From Streptomyces sp. NBC_01460 (GTDB taxonomy: Bacteria; Actinomycetota; Actinomycetes; Streptomycetales; Streptomycetaceae), in NCBI RefSeq assembly GCF_036227405.1, contig NZ_CP109473.1:5766001-5830000 (forward strand): a stretch of DNA of 64,000 nt. Reading direction: 5' to 3'. Positions 11,543 through 19,473 of this stretch are shown in pieces (positions within the stretch are counted from its first letter, which is position 1; each line of letters starts with the position of its first letter). The notes under the pieces were generated by a model, which was not told the origin of the DNA, made no database searches, and saw nothing but the letters and a program-made list of their open reading frames with translations. Made by a program: the position numbers and the translations under genes.

Positions 11543-12310
11543 ATGACCGTAACCCTCGAAGTACGCGACAACGTCGGCACGATCCGGCTGGACCGGCCGC
11601 CCATGAACGCTCTGGACGTCGCGGTCCAGGACCGGCTGCGCGAGCTCGCCGAGGAGGCGGGCCGACGCGACGACGTGCGCGCGGTGATCCTCTACGGCGG
11701 CGAGAAGGTGTTCGCGGCGGGCGCGGACATCAAGGAGATGCAGGCCATGGACCACCCCGCGATGGTGGTGCGCTCCAGGGCCCTCCAGGAGTCCTTCACC
11801 GCGGTGGCGCGCATCCCCAAGCCCGTCGTCGCGGCCGTCACCGGCTACGCGCTGGGCGGCGGCTGCGAGCTGGCGCTCTGCGCCGACTTCAGGATCGCCG
11901 CGGACAACGCGAAGCTGGGCCAGCCCGAGATCCTTCTGGGGCTCATCCCCGGCGCCGGCGGCACCCAGCGCCTGGCCAGGCTGGTGGGTCCGTCGCGGGC
12001 CAAGGACCTCATCTTCACGGGCCGTCAGGTGAAGGCCGAGGAGGCGCTCGCGATCGGCCTGGTGGACCGCGTGGTCCCCGCCGCGGAGGTGTACGAGCAG
12101 GCGCACGCCTGGGCTGCCCGGCTGGCCCGGGGGCCGGCGCTCGCTCTGCGGGCCGCCAAGGAATCCGTGGACGCGGGGCTGGAGACGGACATCGACACGG
12201 GCCTGACGGTCGAACGGAACTGGTTCGCCGGTCTGTTCGCCACCGAGGACCGGGAGCGCGGCATGCGCAGCTTCGTGGAGGAGGGCCCGGGCAAGGCCGA
12301 ATTCCTCTGA
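11543..12310 (+). CDS. Enoyl-CoA hydratase/isomerase family protein
   Basis: This 255-residue crotonase-fold enzyme hydrates 2-enoyl-CoA in fatty-acid or related acyl-CoA catabolism. The oxyanion-hole segment AAGADIKEM, the motif GYALGGGCELAL with Glu109, and GQPEILLGLIPGAGGTQ with Glu129 supply the two glutamates that mark a true hydratase. It is monocistronic, between two hairpins. The natural substrate is not evident, since no other beta-oxidation gene is adjacent. Confidence 0.93.
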   Translation: MTVTLEVRDNVGTIRLDRPPMNALDVAVQDRLRELAEEAGRRDDVRAVILYGGEKVFAAGADIKEMQAMDHPAMVVRSRALQESFTAVARIPKPVVAAVTGYALGGGCELALCADFRIAADNAKLGQPEILLGLIPGAGGTQRLARLVGPSRAKDLIFTGRQVKAEEALAIGLVDRVVPAAEVYEQAHAWAARLARGPALALRAAKESVDAGLETDIDTGLTVERNWFAGLFATEDRERGMRSFVEEGPGKAEFL

Positions 12311-12364
12311 CCGAGCGTGAGTCGCGCACACGGGAGTGTGCGTTCATCCGTGCGGGCGGACCAG

Positions 12365-12393
12365 CCGGACCTTAAGAGAACCTTAAGGTCCGG
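12365..12393. terminator. Perfect 12-bp inverted repeat after the enoyl-CoA hydratase gene
   Basis: CCGGACCTTAAG and CTTAAGGTCCGG flank a 5-nt loop, 55 bp after the stop codon. The AT-containing CTTAAG core is unusual here. It is probably a terminator, although an operator for the gene that follows is possible. Confidence 0.55.
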
Positions 12394-12573
12394 CGCGCTT
12401 CCCGCCCGTGCAATTGCTCGGTCCACCTCCGTCGCCGCAGGTGGGTGTGGCCGTACGGGCTCCTGTTCTGCCCCTGGCATATGCCGGAGAACCGGCCCGG
12501 AATGACTGGTTCCGGGAGAGGGATTCTGCGGGAACGGTCACGGAGAGCGTTCTGTGCGGCCATGATGGTGGAC

Positions 12574-13077
12574 ATGGCGGGCCTGGAGGGTGTGGAACAG
12601 CCGCGACCGCGCAGTGGCGCGACAGCGGCGCGCTGGACGACTGCCGTCGAAGACGAACAGGCGTTCAAGGCGCTGGAGTTGTTCGGAAATCCGACGGAGG
12701 GCGAAGTCCGGCTGCCCTCCCGTCCGGAGTCCGCGGCGACCGCCCGGCGGATCACCTCGTGCGTGATGCTGCGTCAATGGCAGCTTCCGCCGCAGACCGC
12801 CGAATACGGAGTGCTACTGGTCTCCGAGCTCGTGGGCAACGCGGTACGGCACACCGGGGCCCGGATCTTCGGCCTGCGGATGCTGCGGCGCCGCGGGTGG
12901 ATCCGCGTCGAGGTGCGCGACCCCTCGCGCGGGCTGCCGTGTCTGATGCCCGTCGGTGAGATGGACGTCAGCGGGCGGGGCCTCTTCCTGGTCGACAAGC
13001 TCTCCGACCGGTGGGGCGTGGACCTCTTACCCCGGGGCAAGACCACCTGGTTCGAGATGCGCACCACGGACCGATGA
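12574..13077 (+). CDS. ATP-binding protein, HATPase_c (RsbW/anti-sigma-like) regulator
   Basis: This single-domain GHKL ATPase is about 167 aa from ATG 12574 (MAGLEGVEQ). ATGs at 12562 and 12565 are equally open, and the longer reading frame to 12445 has no family support. The N box is LLVSELVGNAVRHTGA, the G1 box VRDPSRGLPCLM and the G2 box SGRGLFLVDKLSDRWGV. Streptomyces carries dozens of these as anti-sigma or anti-anti-sigma switches. No sigma factor or antagonist is adjacent, so the target is unknown. The distinctive leader with FKALELFGNP suggests a conserved subgroup. Confidence 0.85.
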   Translation: MAGLEGVEQPRPRSGATAARWTTAVEDEQAFKALELFGNPTEGEVRLPSRPESAATARRITSCVMLRQWQLPPQTAEYGVLLVSELVGNAVRHTGARIFGLRMLRRRGWIRVEVRDPSRGLPCLMPVGEMDVSGRGLFLVDKLSDRWGVDLLPRGKTTWFEMRTTDR

Positions 13078-13085
13078 CACGCAGA

Positions 13086-13122
13086 AGCCCCCGGTCGGCC
13101 GGTGTGGGGCGCGTCGGGGGCT
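13086..13122 (+). terminator. Hairpin after the HATPase gene
   Basis: AGCCCCCG and CGGGGGCT enclose a 21-nt GC-rich loop, starting 8 bp after the stop codon at 13077. It is likely the terminator of that gene. Confidence 0.55.
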
Positions 13123-13462
13123 CCTGAGGGGGCCATGGAATGGGGGGTGTGTCCACGGCCGCACGGGGGACCTGGCTCGGGTCGGAGGAGGTCGTGCCTC
13201 CGACTATGGCAGACGGGCGACCCCGGAGCCAAAGCCGCAAAACGGGCAAAGTGTCCCTATCTCGCACATTTGGTTTCCGAATCGAAGGTGCGATGGGTCA
13301 CGAACCTGGCATTCTTTGTGTAATAAATGACTTCACTGGGTGATTCATTGAGCACTCGGTGGCCCCATCTCTTCACATATTCCGCCCATGCAGTCCATTT
13401 CGCCCTACTGTGTCTCGGGTCTCGGGGAATCAGCACCCGACCGACCCGCGAGGTGGACGGCC
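13123..13462 (+). promoter_or_regulatory. Intergenic region with an AT-rich promoter-like stretch ahead of the deacetylase gene
   Basis: This 340-bp stretch has no credible gene; the short frames across it are rich in Arg/Pro/Gly with no motif. Around 13250-13345 the base composition becomes much more AT-rich than the surroundings, with TTCTTTGTGTAATAAATGA at about 13312-13330, a plausible promoter zone for 13463-15441. A GAGGTGG Shine-Dalgarno at 13450-13456 sits 6 bases before ATG 13463. Confidence 0.45.
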
Positions 13463-14269
13463 ATGGACGGTCGCAGGGCACCGGTGCCCCGCCGCAGCGC
13501 CCTGCGTACGGGTGCGGGCGCGCTCCTGGCAGGCGCGGCCGCCGCGGGCTGCGCACCGGGCGAAGCACCCCGGACCGCCCCGGGGGCGCCGAGCCCCGAC
13601 AGTGCGGAGAACGTCCGGAAGGCCCACGGGGCCGCTCGCCCGGCCGCCACCGCACGCCGCTTCCCCGGGCAGCCGGTCCAGATCGCGCACGGCCCCCGCG
13701 ACCGCCCCCGGGTCGCCCTCACCTTCCACGGTCAGGGGGACCCCCGCCTGGCCCGCGCCGTCCTCGCCGAAGCGGAGCGGGCCACCGCCCGACTCACCGT
13801 CCTGGCCGTCGGCAGCTGGCTCGACCGGTACCCGGACATGGCCCGCCGGATCCTGGACGGCGGCCACGAGCTCGGCAACCACACCCAGAGCCACCTCGAC
13901 ATCAACGCCATGGACGAGAAGCGGGCGTACGAGGAGATCACCGGCTGCGCCCGGCGGCTGCGCCGGCTCACCGGCTCGGCCGGCACCTGGTTCAGGCCCT
14001 CGCGCGCCCAGTACGCCACCCCGCTCGTCCAGGCCCTCGCCCGCCGGGCCGGTTACCCGCACGTGCTCTCCTACGACGTGGACTCCCTCGACTTCACGTC
14101 CCCCGGGGTCGCGGCCGTGACCCGGAAGGTCGCCGGTGAGCTCCGCAACGGCTCCGTGGTGAGCCTGCACTTCGGCTACCGGGACACCGTCGCCGCACTC
14201 CCCCTCCTCCTCACCGAGATCGACCGGCGCCAACTGCGCGCGGTGACCACCACGGAGCTGTTGACCTGA
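13463..14269 (+). CDS. Polysaccharide deacetylase-like (NodB fold) lipoprotein with altered motif 1
   Basis: This 268-residue exported protein starts at ATG 13463, supported by GAGGTGG 6 bases upstream; the upstream extension is unlikely. The leader has paired arginines (VPRRSALRTG) and ends AAAAGCAPG, so it may be a Tat-exported lipoprotein. The NodB domain keeps the metal-binding HTQSH (GNHTQSHLD), the RPS motif (WFRPSRAQY) and the terminal LHFGYRDT. Motif 1, normally TFDDGP, reads TFHGQGD, so the catalytic/metal Asp pair is lost. It may be a carbohydrate-binding or altered-chemistry member of CE4. The stop overlaps the next ATG (TGATG), so the beta-propeller gene is co-translated. Confidence 0.88.
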   Translation: MDGRRAPVPRRSALRTGAGALLAGAAAAGCAPGEAPRTAPGAPSPDSAENVRKAHGAARPAATARRFPGQPVQIAHGPRDRPRVALTFHGQGDPRLARAVLAEAERATARLTVLAVGSWLDRYPDMARRILDGGHELGNHTQSHLDINAMDEKRAYEEITGCARRLRRLTGSAGTWFRPSRAQYATPLVQALARRAGYPHVLSYDVDSLDFTSPGVAAVTRKVAGELRNGSVVSLHFGYRDTVAALPLLLTEIDRRQLRAVTTTELLT

Positions 14270-15441
14270 TGCCTCCCTCCCCACGCGCCCTCGCCGCCGC
14301 CACCCTGCTCGTCGCCGCGCTCGCCGGCTGCGCCGCTCCTTCCGGCGGTGCCCGGTCCGAGCCGTCCCGCACCGAGGCTGCGGCCCGGCCCGACCGGCCG
14401 GCCGGCCCGCCCGGGCTGCCCGGCATGCCTCCCGTGCTCGACCCCCGGGACGTCTACGCGGCGGACCGCGCGGGAAAGCTGGCCCCGGCCGTCAAGGACT
14501 TCCCCTCCCGTGTCTACGTCCCCAACACCAACTCCCACACGGTGACGGTGATCGACCCGGCGACGTACAAGGTCATCGAGACCGTTCCCGTCGGGAACCA
14601 GCCCCAGCACGTCGTGCCCTCCTGGGACCTGAAGACGCTCTGGGTCAACAACGACCTCGGGGACAGCCTCACCGCGATCGATCCGGCGACCGGGAGGAAG
14701 GGGCGGACGGTCGACGTCTCCGATCCGTACAACCTCTACTTCACCCCGAACGGCCGGTACGCCGTCGTCATGGCCTCGATGGACCGTGAGCTGGTCTTCC
14801 GCGACCCGCAGACCATGAAGGTCGCCAGAACCGTGCCGGTGGACTGCGCGGGAGTCAACCACGCGGACTTCTCGGCGGACGGCCGGTACTTCATCGTCTC
14901 CTGCGAGTTCTCCGGCGAACTGCTCAAGGTCGACACGGAGAGGATGAAGGTCGTCGGGCAGCAGAAGCTGCCGCTGCAGGGCGCGATGCCGCAGGACGTG
15001 AAGCTCTCGCCCGACGGCAGCACCTTCTACATCGCCGACATGATGGCGCACGGCATGTGGGTGCTCGACGGCAAGGCGTTCACCACCCCGGAGCTGCTGC
15101 CGACGGGCAAGGGCGCCCACGGCCTCTACGTGAGCCGGGACTCCCGGGAGATGTACATCTCCAACCGGGGCGAGGGATCCGTGTCGGTCTTCGACTTCGC
15201 CAGGAACCAGCTCACCAAGAAGTGGCACCTCCCCGGCGGCGGCAGCCCCGACATGGGCGGGGTCTCGGCCGACGGCAAGGTGCTCTGGCTCTCCGGGCGC
15301 TACGACGCCGAGGTGTACGCCATCGACACGGCGAGCGGCAAGGAGCTCGCCAGGATCCCGGTCGGCAGCGGGCCGCACGGGCTGGCCGTCTACCCGCAGC
15401 CGGGCCGCTACTCGCTGGGCCACACCGGGGTCTTCCGCTGA
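14269..15441 (+). CDS. YncE-like beta-propeller lipoprotein
   Basis: This 390-residue exported protein has the lipobox LVAALAGCAA and a mature part made of repeated ~42-residue blades (VYVPNTNSHTVTVIDPATYKV-like units about every 40-45 residues from residue 80 to the end). This matches the YVTN/cytochrome cd1-like seven-bladed propeller family. Members usually bind ligands or partners rather than catalyse. Its start overlaps the deacetylase stop by one base, so the two probably act together at the cell surface, for instance in recognising wall glycan. That role is inference. Confidence 0.85.
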   Translation: MPPSPRALAAATLLVAALAGCAAPSGGARSEPSRTEAAARPDRPAGPPGLPGMPPVLDPRDVYAADRAGKLAPAVKDFPSRVYVPNTNSHTVTVIDPATYKVIETVPVGNQPQHVVPSWDLKTLWVNNDLGDSLTAIDPATGRKGRTVDVSDPYNLYFTPNGRYAVVMASMDRELVFRDPQTMKVARTVPVDCAGVNHADFSADGRYFIVSCEFSGELLKVDTERMKVVGQQKLPLQGAMPQDVKLSPDGSTFYIADMMAHGMWVLDGKAFTTPELLPTGKGAHGLYVSRDSREMYISNRGEGSVSVFDFARNQLTKKWHLPGGGSPDMGGVSADGKVLWLSGRYDAEVYAIDTASGKELARIPVGSGPHGLAVYPQPGRYSLGHTGVFR

Positions 15442-15453
15442 GAGACGCCCGGG

Positions 15454-15469
15454 GGCGGGCCTGCCCGCC
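15454..15469 (+). terminator. Small GC-rich hairpin after the beta-propeller gene
   Basis: GGCGGGC and GCCCGCC flank a 2-nt loop, 12 bp after the stop codon. It is weak and given only as the best terminator candidate in this gap. Confidence 0.3.
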
Positions 15470-15543
15470 GCCCGCCGGATCCGCCGCGCCGACTGCCGGA
15501 TAATCTGACCCCCGTCAGCAAGGCTCAACGAAGGGGCGGAACA

Positions 15544-15759
15544 GTGGCGGACATCGAGTCGGCACGCAAGGCATTCGAGCGCTTCGACCAGAACAGCGAC
15601 GGCAGCATCACGGCCGCCGAGTACAAGAGCGCCATGGCGCAGCTCGGTGACCCCTACGTCACCGAGACGGTGGCGCAGGCCGTCATCAACGCCCACGACG
15701 CCAACGGTGACGGCGAGCTCACGTTCGACGAGTTCTGGGCCTCGCAGAACAAGGCCTGA
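15544..15759 (+). CDS. Small EF-hand calcium-binding protein
   Basis: This 71-residue acidic protein starts at GTG 15544 behind AAGGGGCGGA. It is almost nothing but two EF-hands with complete 12-residue loops, DQNSDGSITAAE and DANGDGELTFDE, each with the invariant Gly at position 6 and Glu at position 12. It therefore resembles the small Streptomyces calmodulin-like proteins (CabD type). It is monocistronic. The role (Ca buffering or signalling) cannot be assigned from sequence. Confidence 0.93.
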   Translation: MADIESARKAFERFDQNSDGSITAAEYKSAMAQLGDPYVTETVAQAVINAHDANGDGELTFDEFWASQNKA

Positions 15760-15760
15760 C

Positions 15761-15794
15761 CCGCACCGGACCGGCGGACGCCGGCCCGGTGCGG
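15761..15794 (+). terminator. Hairpin after the EF-hand gene
   Basis: CCGCACCGG and CCGGTGCGG form the outer stem, and an inner CCGG/CCGG pair extends it. It begins 1 bp after the stop codon and is a strong candidate terminator for the EF-hand transcript. Confidence 0.65.
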
Positions 15795-15806
15795 TGTGCG
15801 GCCCGG

Positions 15807-15917
15807 CTACCTGAGGTGGACCAGGCCGTCGGTGGTGAGGGTGGGCCGGCCCTTCGTGCCGGCCACCACGATCCTGACGGTGTGCTCGGCGGAGGCCGGC
15901 CGCAGGTGGCCCGGCGC
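15807..15917 (-). pseudogene. Remnant of the C-terminal end of a larger (probably glycan-active) protein
   Basis: On the minus strand, immediately after the GntR stop and in the same frame, 36 sense codons run to a TAG at 15807-15809. They end in a stretch containing EHTVRIVVAGTKGRP and finishing LVHLR. There is no start codon or Shine-Dalgarno. The segment reads like the last beta-strands of an accessory domain in secreted glycosidases (HTVRVVVxGTK pattern), not like random GC-rich translation. I infer a decayed gene whose 5' part was deleted. The evidence is compositional and motif-based only. Confidence 0.35.
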
Positions 15918-16319
15918 TCAGCCCTCGGGGCCGGAGGGGTAGGCGCTCTCGAACGAGGTCCGGAAGAGGGCCCGGACCTCCTCGGCGCCGAGACCCTCCT
16001 CGCGCGCCTGGTGCAGCCACTCGTTCAGCGCGGTGCGCAGCGGCCACTCGGGTCCGGACCCCGGCTCGGCGAGGGTGCGGGTGATGAAGGTCCCCGCCCC
16101 CTGGCGCACTTCCGCGAGGCCCGCGCGCTCCAGCTCCCGGTAGGCCTTGAGCGTCGTATTCGGGTTGACCTTCGTGGTGGCGGCGACCTGCGCCGCCGTG
16201 GGCAGCCGGTCACCCTCCTCCAGGGCGCCCATGCGCAGGGCCTGTTCGACCTGCCGGACGATCTGGAGATACGTCGCCACTCCGCTGCGCCGGTCGATGC
16301 GGAACACGACCACGGACAT
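15918..16319 (-). CDS. GntR-family transcriptional regulator, YtrA subfamily
   Basis: This 133-residue regulator has an N-terminal winged helix (VATYLQIVRQVEQALRMG, then TAAQVAATTKVNPNTTLKAYRELE) and a short helical tail. That size is typical of the YtrA subfamily, which controls ABC transporter operons. I use ATG 16319 because GGAAGGTG lies just upstream; an ATG at 16343 is in frame. It lies downstream of the ABC permease and ATPase genes with a 49-bp gap, so it may be the last gene of that operon. The likely operator is the palindrome at 18292-18315. Confidence 0.9.
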   Translation of the reverse strand: MSVVVFRIDRRSGVATYLQIVRQVEQALRMGALEEGDRLPTAAQVAATTKVNPNTTLKAYRELERAGLAEVRQGAGTFITRTLAEPGSGPEWPLRTALNEWLHQAREEGLGAEEVRALFRTSFESAYPSGPEG

Positions 16320-16368
16320 CACCTTCCGCTCGATCGATGACACTTTACGTAGAGGACGGCGGGCTGTC

Positions 16369-17337
16369 CTACAGGGGACGCCGGGAGGCCCACCACAGGG
16401 CGAACGCGGTCAGCGCGGCGGTGCCGGCCAGCAGGATGCCGGACCCGGTCCACTGCATGGCCGTCATCTGGTCGTACTCGAGGTACTGGAAGACGTTGTC
16501 GACGATGCCCTTCTCCTTGATGCACGCGTCGGTGGCCTTCTGGGTCACCTCGGCGCAGGAACCCCACCCGTAGAGCTGCCCGTCGGCGTCGGCGACCCAG
16601 CGGTCCACCTCGTACGCGCCGTCGAGGCGGGCGGGGAGGGGGGCCTCCAGCGGGTAGGTGATCGTGCGCGGGGATCCCAGGTGGACCCGGAGCATGCCCC
16701 ACGCGACCTGGGCGGCCACACAGAAGACGAACGTGACGACCATGGAGGCGAGGACCCGCCGCAGCAGGACGCCGATCGTGATGCCGGCCGCCGTGAGGAA
16801 CAGGGCGAAGGCGGGGAGGACGGGGCCCGTGGTGTCGAAGACCGAGGTGTCCATCCAGATGTCGGGCAGGACCGAGTGGTGGGGCCGCCACCACCAGGTG
16901 AAGACCGCGGAGAGCACCGAGCCGGCCACGAGCGCGACCAGGAGGCACCAGCCGACCTTCGCGACGATCCAGCGCCGGCGGGTCACCGACTGGGTGGTGA
17001 CGAGCAGGGCGGTGCCCTGTTCCTGGTCGGCGGCGATCAGCGGGGCGCCGAAGAAGACGGCGAGGACGCCGGGCAACAGGCCCAGCAGCGTGGTGAGGTT
17101 CCGGTAGCCCTCGCCCACCACCGGCTGGGGCACGGCCTTCGCGGGCCAGCCCGCGGCGTCCAGCAGGTCGTTCAACTGGGCGCGCTGGTAGACGATCCAG
17201 AGCGATCCGAGCACCACCAGGGCCAGGACGAAGCCCAGGGTGGCCCGGTGCTGGCGCAGGACGAGCCAGGTCAGGCCGCGCAGCATCCTCGGACGGGCGG
17301 TGCGTGCGGCCGGTGTGCCGGTCAGGGTCGTGCTCAT
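16369..17337 (-). CDS. ABC transporter permease (YtrA-regulated exporter type)
   Basis: This 322-residue membrane protein has about six transmembrane helices: one near 28-48, a cluster from ~85 to 215, and one near 295-315. A polar ~80-residue extracellular loop (about 215-290) containing two cysteines precedes the last helix. It is encoded directly after the ATPase, with a 4-bp ATGA overlap, and before the GntR regulator. The arrangement matches antibiotic/envelope-stress-responsive ABC systems. The substrate is unknown. Confidence 0.88.
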   Translation of the reverse strand: MSTTLTGTPAARTARPRMLRGLTWLVLRQHRATLGFVLALVVLGSLWIVYQRAQLNDLLDAAGWPAKAVPQPVVGEGYRNLTTLLGLLPGVLAVFFGAPLIAADQEQGTALLVTTQSVTRRRWIVAKVGWCLLVALVAGSVLSAVFTWWWRPHHSVLPDIWMDTSVFDTTGPVLPAFALFLTAAGITIGVLLRRVLASMVVTFVFCVAAQVAWGMLRVHLGSPRTITYPLEAPLPARLDGAYEVDRWVADADGQLYGWGSCAEVTQKATDACIKEKGIVDNVFQYLEYDQMTAMQWTGSGILLAGTAALTAFALWWASRRPL

Positions 17338-18278
17338 GCGGTCCGGGTCCCCTCGGTCTCGATGCCGGCGCCGGGTGTGTACAGCGCGGGTGCTTCCGGT
17401 GAGCGCAGATGCGCGAGCAGCACTTCCTCCAGGCTGGGCTCGGCCACCTGCCAGTCACCGGACAGCGGGCCGTCGGGCCGCACCATGGCCCGGAACTGAC
17501 GCCCCTGCACGCGCTTCTCGACGACCGTGTGGGCGGAGAGGGCGGCGGGCAGCTCGCCGTCCCTGGTCACCCCGGTCACCAGGACGTGGGCCGGGACGAG
17601 CGCGTCGGCGTCGCCGGCCATGCGGACCCGGCCGTCGGCGAGCACCAGCAGGTAGTCGCACATGTCCTCCAGCTCGGCCAGGATGTGCGAGGACATCACC
17701 ACCGTGGTGCCGCGCTCGACCGCCTCCGCCATCAGCAGGGCGCCCATCTCGTCCCGGGCGAGCGGGTCGAGGTCCGCCATCGGCTCGTCGAGCAGCAGCA
17801 GGTCGGGCCGCTTGCCGAAGGCCAGCGCGAGGGCGACCCGGGTGCGCTGACCGCCGGAGAGCGTCCCCACGGCGGCGTTCATCGGCACATCGCCCGAGCG
17901 CACGATGCGCTCCGCCGCCTCCGCGTCCCAGCCGGGGTTGAGCTCGCTGCCGATCCGCAGGGTCTCCGCCACGCTGAACCGCTTGAACATCGGCTTGTCC
18001 TGACCGAGGAACGCGAACCTCGGCATCACCCCGGGGTCGTCCACCGGTACGCCGAACACCCGCAGTTCGCCGCGCGTCGGTCTCATCTGACGCGATGCCA
18101 GGCCCAGCAGGGTGCTCTTGCCCGCCCCGTTGGGTCCGACGAGGCCGCAGATCCTTCCGGCCGGCAGCCGGAAGGAGCAGTCACTCAGCGCCCATCCGCG
18201 CCGGTAGCGCTTGCCCAGCCCGGAGGCCTCCAGGGCCCATGTGCCCGCATCACCGACGGGGTTGACCGTCCCTGCCAC
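17334..18278 (-). CDS. ABC transporter ATP-binding protein (partner of 16369 permease)
   Basis: This is a 314-residue ATPase from GTG 18278, chosen because GAGGTGAGG lies just upstream; the frame is also open to an ATG at 18305, but that start would lie inside the operator. Walker A is GPNGAGKST, the signature LSGGQRTRVA and Walker B LLLLDEPMADLDP. The ~90-residue C-terminal part resembles export ATPases of the YtrB/BcrA type. It is the first gene of the operon ATPase-permease-GntR and is directly preceded by a perfect palindrome, the probable binding site of the GntR protein. Confidence 0.9.
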   Translation of the reverse strand: MAGTVNPVGDAGTWALEASGLGKRYRRGWALSDCSFRLPAGRICGLVGPNGAGKSTLLGLASRQMRPTRGELRVFGVPVDDPGVMPRFAFLGQDKPMFKRFSVAETLRIGSELNPGWDAEAAERIVRSGDVPMNAAVGTLSGGQRTRVALALAFGKRPDLLLLDEPMADLDPLARDEMGALLMAEAVERGTTVVMSSHILAELEDMCDYLLVLADGRVRMAGDADALVPAHVLVTGVTRDGELPAALSAHTVVEKRVQGRQFRAMVRPDGPLSGDWQVAEPSLEEVLLAHLRSPEAPALYTPGAGIETEGTRTA

Positions 18279-18291
18279 GCGCCTCACCTCA

Positions 18292-18315
18292 ATTCCATTA
18301 GTCAATTAATGGAAT
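18292..18315. promoter_or_regulatory. Perfect palindrome ATTCCATTA-N6-TAATGGAAT, probable YtrA/GntR operator
   Basis: Nine-base arms (18292-18300 and 18307-18315) around GTCAAT form a 24-bp AT-rich inverted repeat in a very GC-rich context, 14 bp upstream of the ATPase GTG. Spacing and symmetry fit a dimeric winged-helix repressor. I infer autoregulation of the operon by the GntR protein at 15918-16319. Confidence 0.7.
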
Positions 18316-18341
18316 CATGGTCATGCGGGGACATGCCTGTC

Positions 18342-18399
18342 AAGCACGAGCTCCGGGGCCCACACCCTTCGCGGTGCGGACCCCGGAGCTCGGGTGCTT
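18342..18399 (-). terminator. Long hairpin after the serine hydrolase gene
   Basis: AAGCAC-GAGCTCCGGGG pairs with CCCCGGAGCTC-GG-GTGCTT around a ~22-nt loop, 24 bp after the stop of the IclR/serine hydrolase operon. It insulates that operon from the ABC operon whose promoter lies just to the left. Confidence 0.65.
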
Positions 18400-18423
18400 C
18401 CTGTGACCGGCCTCCCGCCGGGT

Positions 18424-19473
18424 CTACTCCGGCAGGGAGTGGAACTCCCTGCGGAGGGCGACGATGCCGTCGCCCTCCCGCGTCGGATGGACCCGGTTGG
18501 TGAGCAGCACCGCGTAGCGACCCGTGCCGGGATCGACCCAGATGCTCGTCCCGGTGAAGCCGGTGTGGCCGTACGCGGCGGGGCCGAAGGACGGGCCGAC
18601 GGGGGAGCCGGCCGGGTCCTGGCCCTGCCAGGCGAGGGTGCGGCGGAGGTTCAGCCCGTCGGTGTGCGGGGCGGTCATCAGGGCGTAGGTCTCCGGGCGC
18701 AGCAGCTCGCGGGCCCCGCCCGCCAGGGAGACGGCGAGCCGCTCCATGTCGGCGAGGGTGGCGAACAGCCCCGCGTGGCCGGCGACACCGCCGAGCACGG
18801 CGGCGTTCTCGTCGTGCACCTCGCCCGCGACGGTCCTTCCCCGCCAGGCGCACCGCTCGGTCGCGACGGCACGCTCCCGGTCGGCGGCGCCCGGGGCGAA
18901 GCCGGTGTCCCTCAGGCCGAGCGGCGCGCACACCAGCTCGGCCACCAGGGTGTCCAGCCCCTGCCCGCCCGCCTGTTCGGCGATGAGGCCGAGCAGCATG
19001 AAGCCCTGGGAGGAGTACGTGACCCGCTCGCCGGGCGCCGCGAGCAGCGGCAGTGTGCCGAGGGCGGCGAGCAGCGACTCCCGGGTGCCGTGGTCGCGGT
19101 ACATCGGCACCCCGCCGGGCAGGCCCGAGGTGTGGGCGAGGAGGCCGGTGACGGTCAGGCCCGCCTTGTCGGTGCCCCGGTAGCGGGGGAGGAGGTCCCC
19201 CACCGTGGCGGTCAGGGACAGTGCGCCGCGCTCGGCGAGTGCCATGACGACCAGGCCGATGACAGGCTTGGTGACGGAGGCGAGGTCCCACAGGTCGGTG
19301 CCGTCCAGCTCCGCCCCGTCCCAGCTCCTGGTGCCCAGTGACCCCCGGTCCACGGGGCCGTGAGCGGAACCCACCGACCAGGCGGCACCCGAGTAGAGGC
19401 GCCGCGCCCTGCCCTCGGCCAGCAGTGCGGCACGCCCGCCCGCGCCCGTCACCTCCGGGATCCCGGCGCTCAC
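18424..19473 (-). CDS. Serine hydrolase, beta-lactamase/PBP class C family (cytoplasmic)
   Basis: This 349-residue protein has SxxK as SVTK (LASVTKPVIG), a YSS triad in place of YxN (VTYSSQGFMLLG) and HTG in place of KTG (AYGHTGFTGTS). This is the esterase/DD-peptidase-like pattern of the class C family, not a classical beta-lactamase. There is no signal peptide, so it should act on an imported or intracellular compound. Its ATG overlaps the IclR stop (ATGA). With a divergent peptide-type importer next door, a role hydrolysing an amide or ester in the imported substrate is reasonable inference. Confidence 0.88.
   Translation of the reverse strand: MSAGIPEVTGAGGRAALLAEGRARRLYSGAAWSVGSAHGPVDRGSLGTRSWDGAELDGTDLWDLASVTKPVIGLVVMALAERGALSLTATVGDLLPRYRGTDKAGLTVTGLLAHTSGLPGGVPMYRDHGTRESLLAALGTLPLLAAPGERVTYSSQGFMLLGLIAEQAGGQGLDTLVAELVCAPLGLRDTGFAPGAADRERAVATERCAWRGRTVAGEVHDENAAVLGGVAGHAGLFATLADMERLAVSLAGGARELLRPETYALMTAPHTDGLNLRRTLAWQGQDPAGSPVGPSFGPAAYGHTGFTGTSIWVDPGTGRYAVLLTNRVHPTREGDGIVALRREFHSLPE

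Noticed and set aside
13102..13343. Several small frames (67-99 codons) in the gap before the deacetylase gene
   Set aside because: They overlap each other on both strands, have no Shine-Dalgarno in the right place and no recognisable motif; the region looks like promoter DNA.
18424..19473. Possible beta-lactamase for self-resistance paired with the BLIP-like protein
   Set aside because: The serine hydrolase has no signal peptide and its SxxK/YSS/HTG pattern is of the esterase or amidase-like class C group. It is embedded in the catabolic island, so I do not claim that pair.
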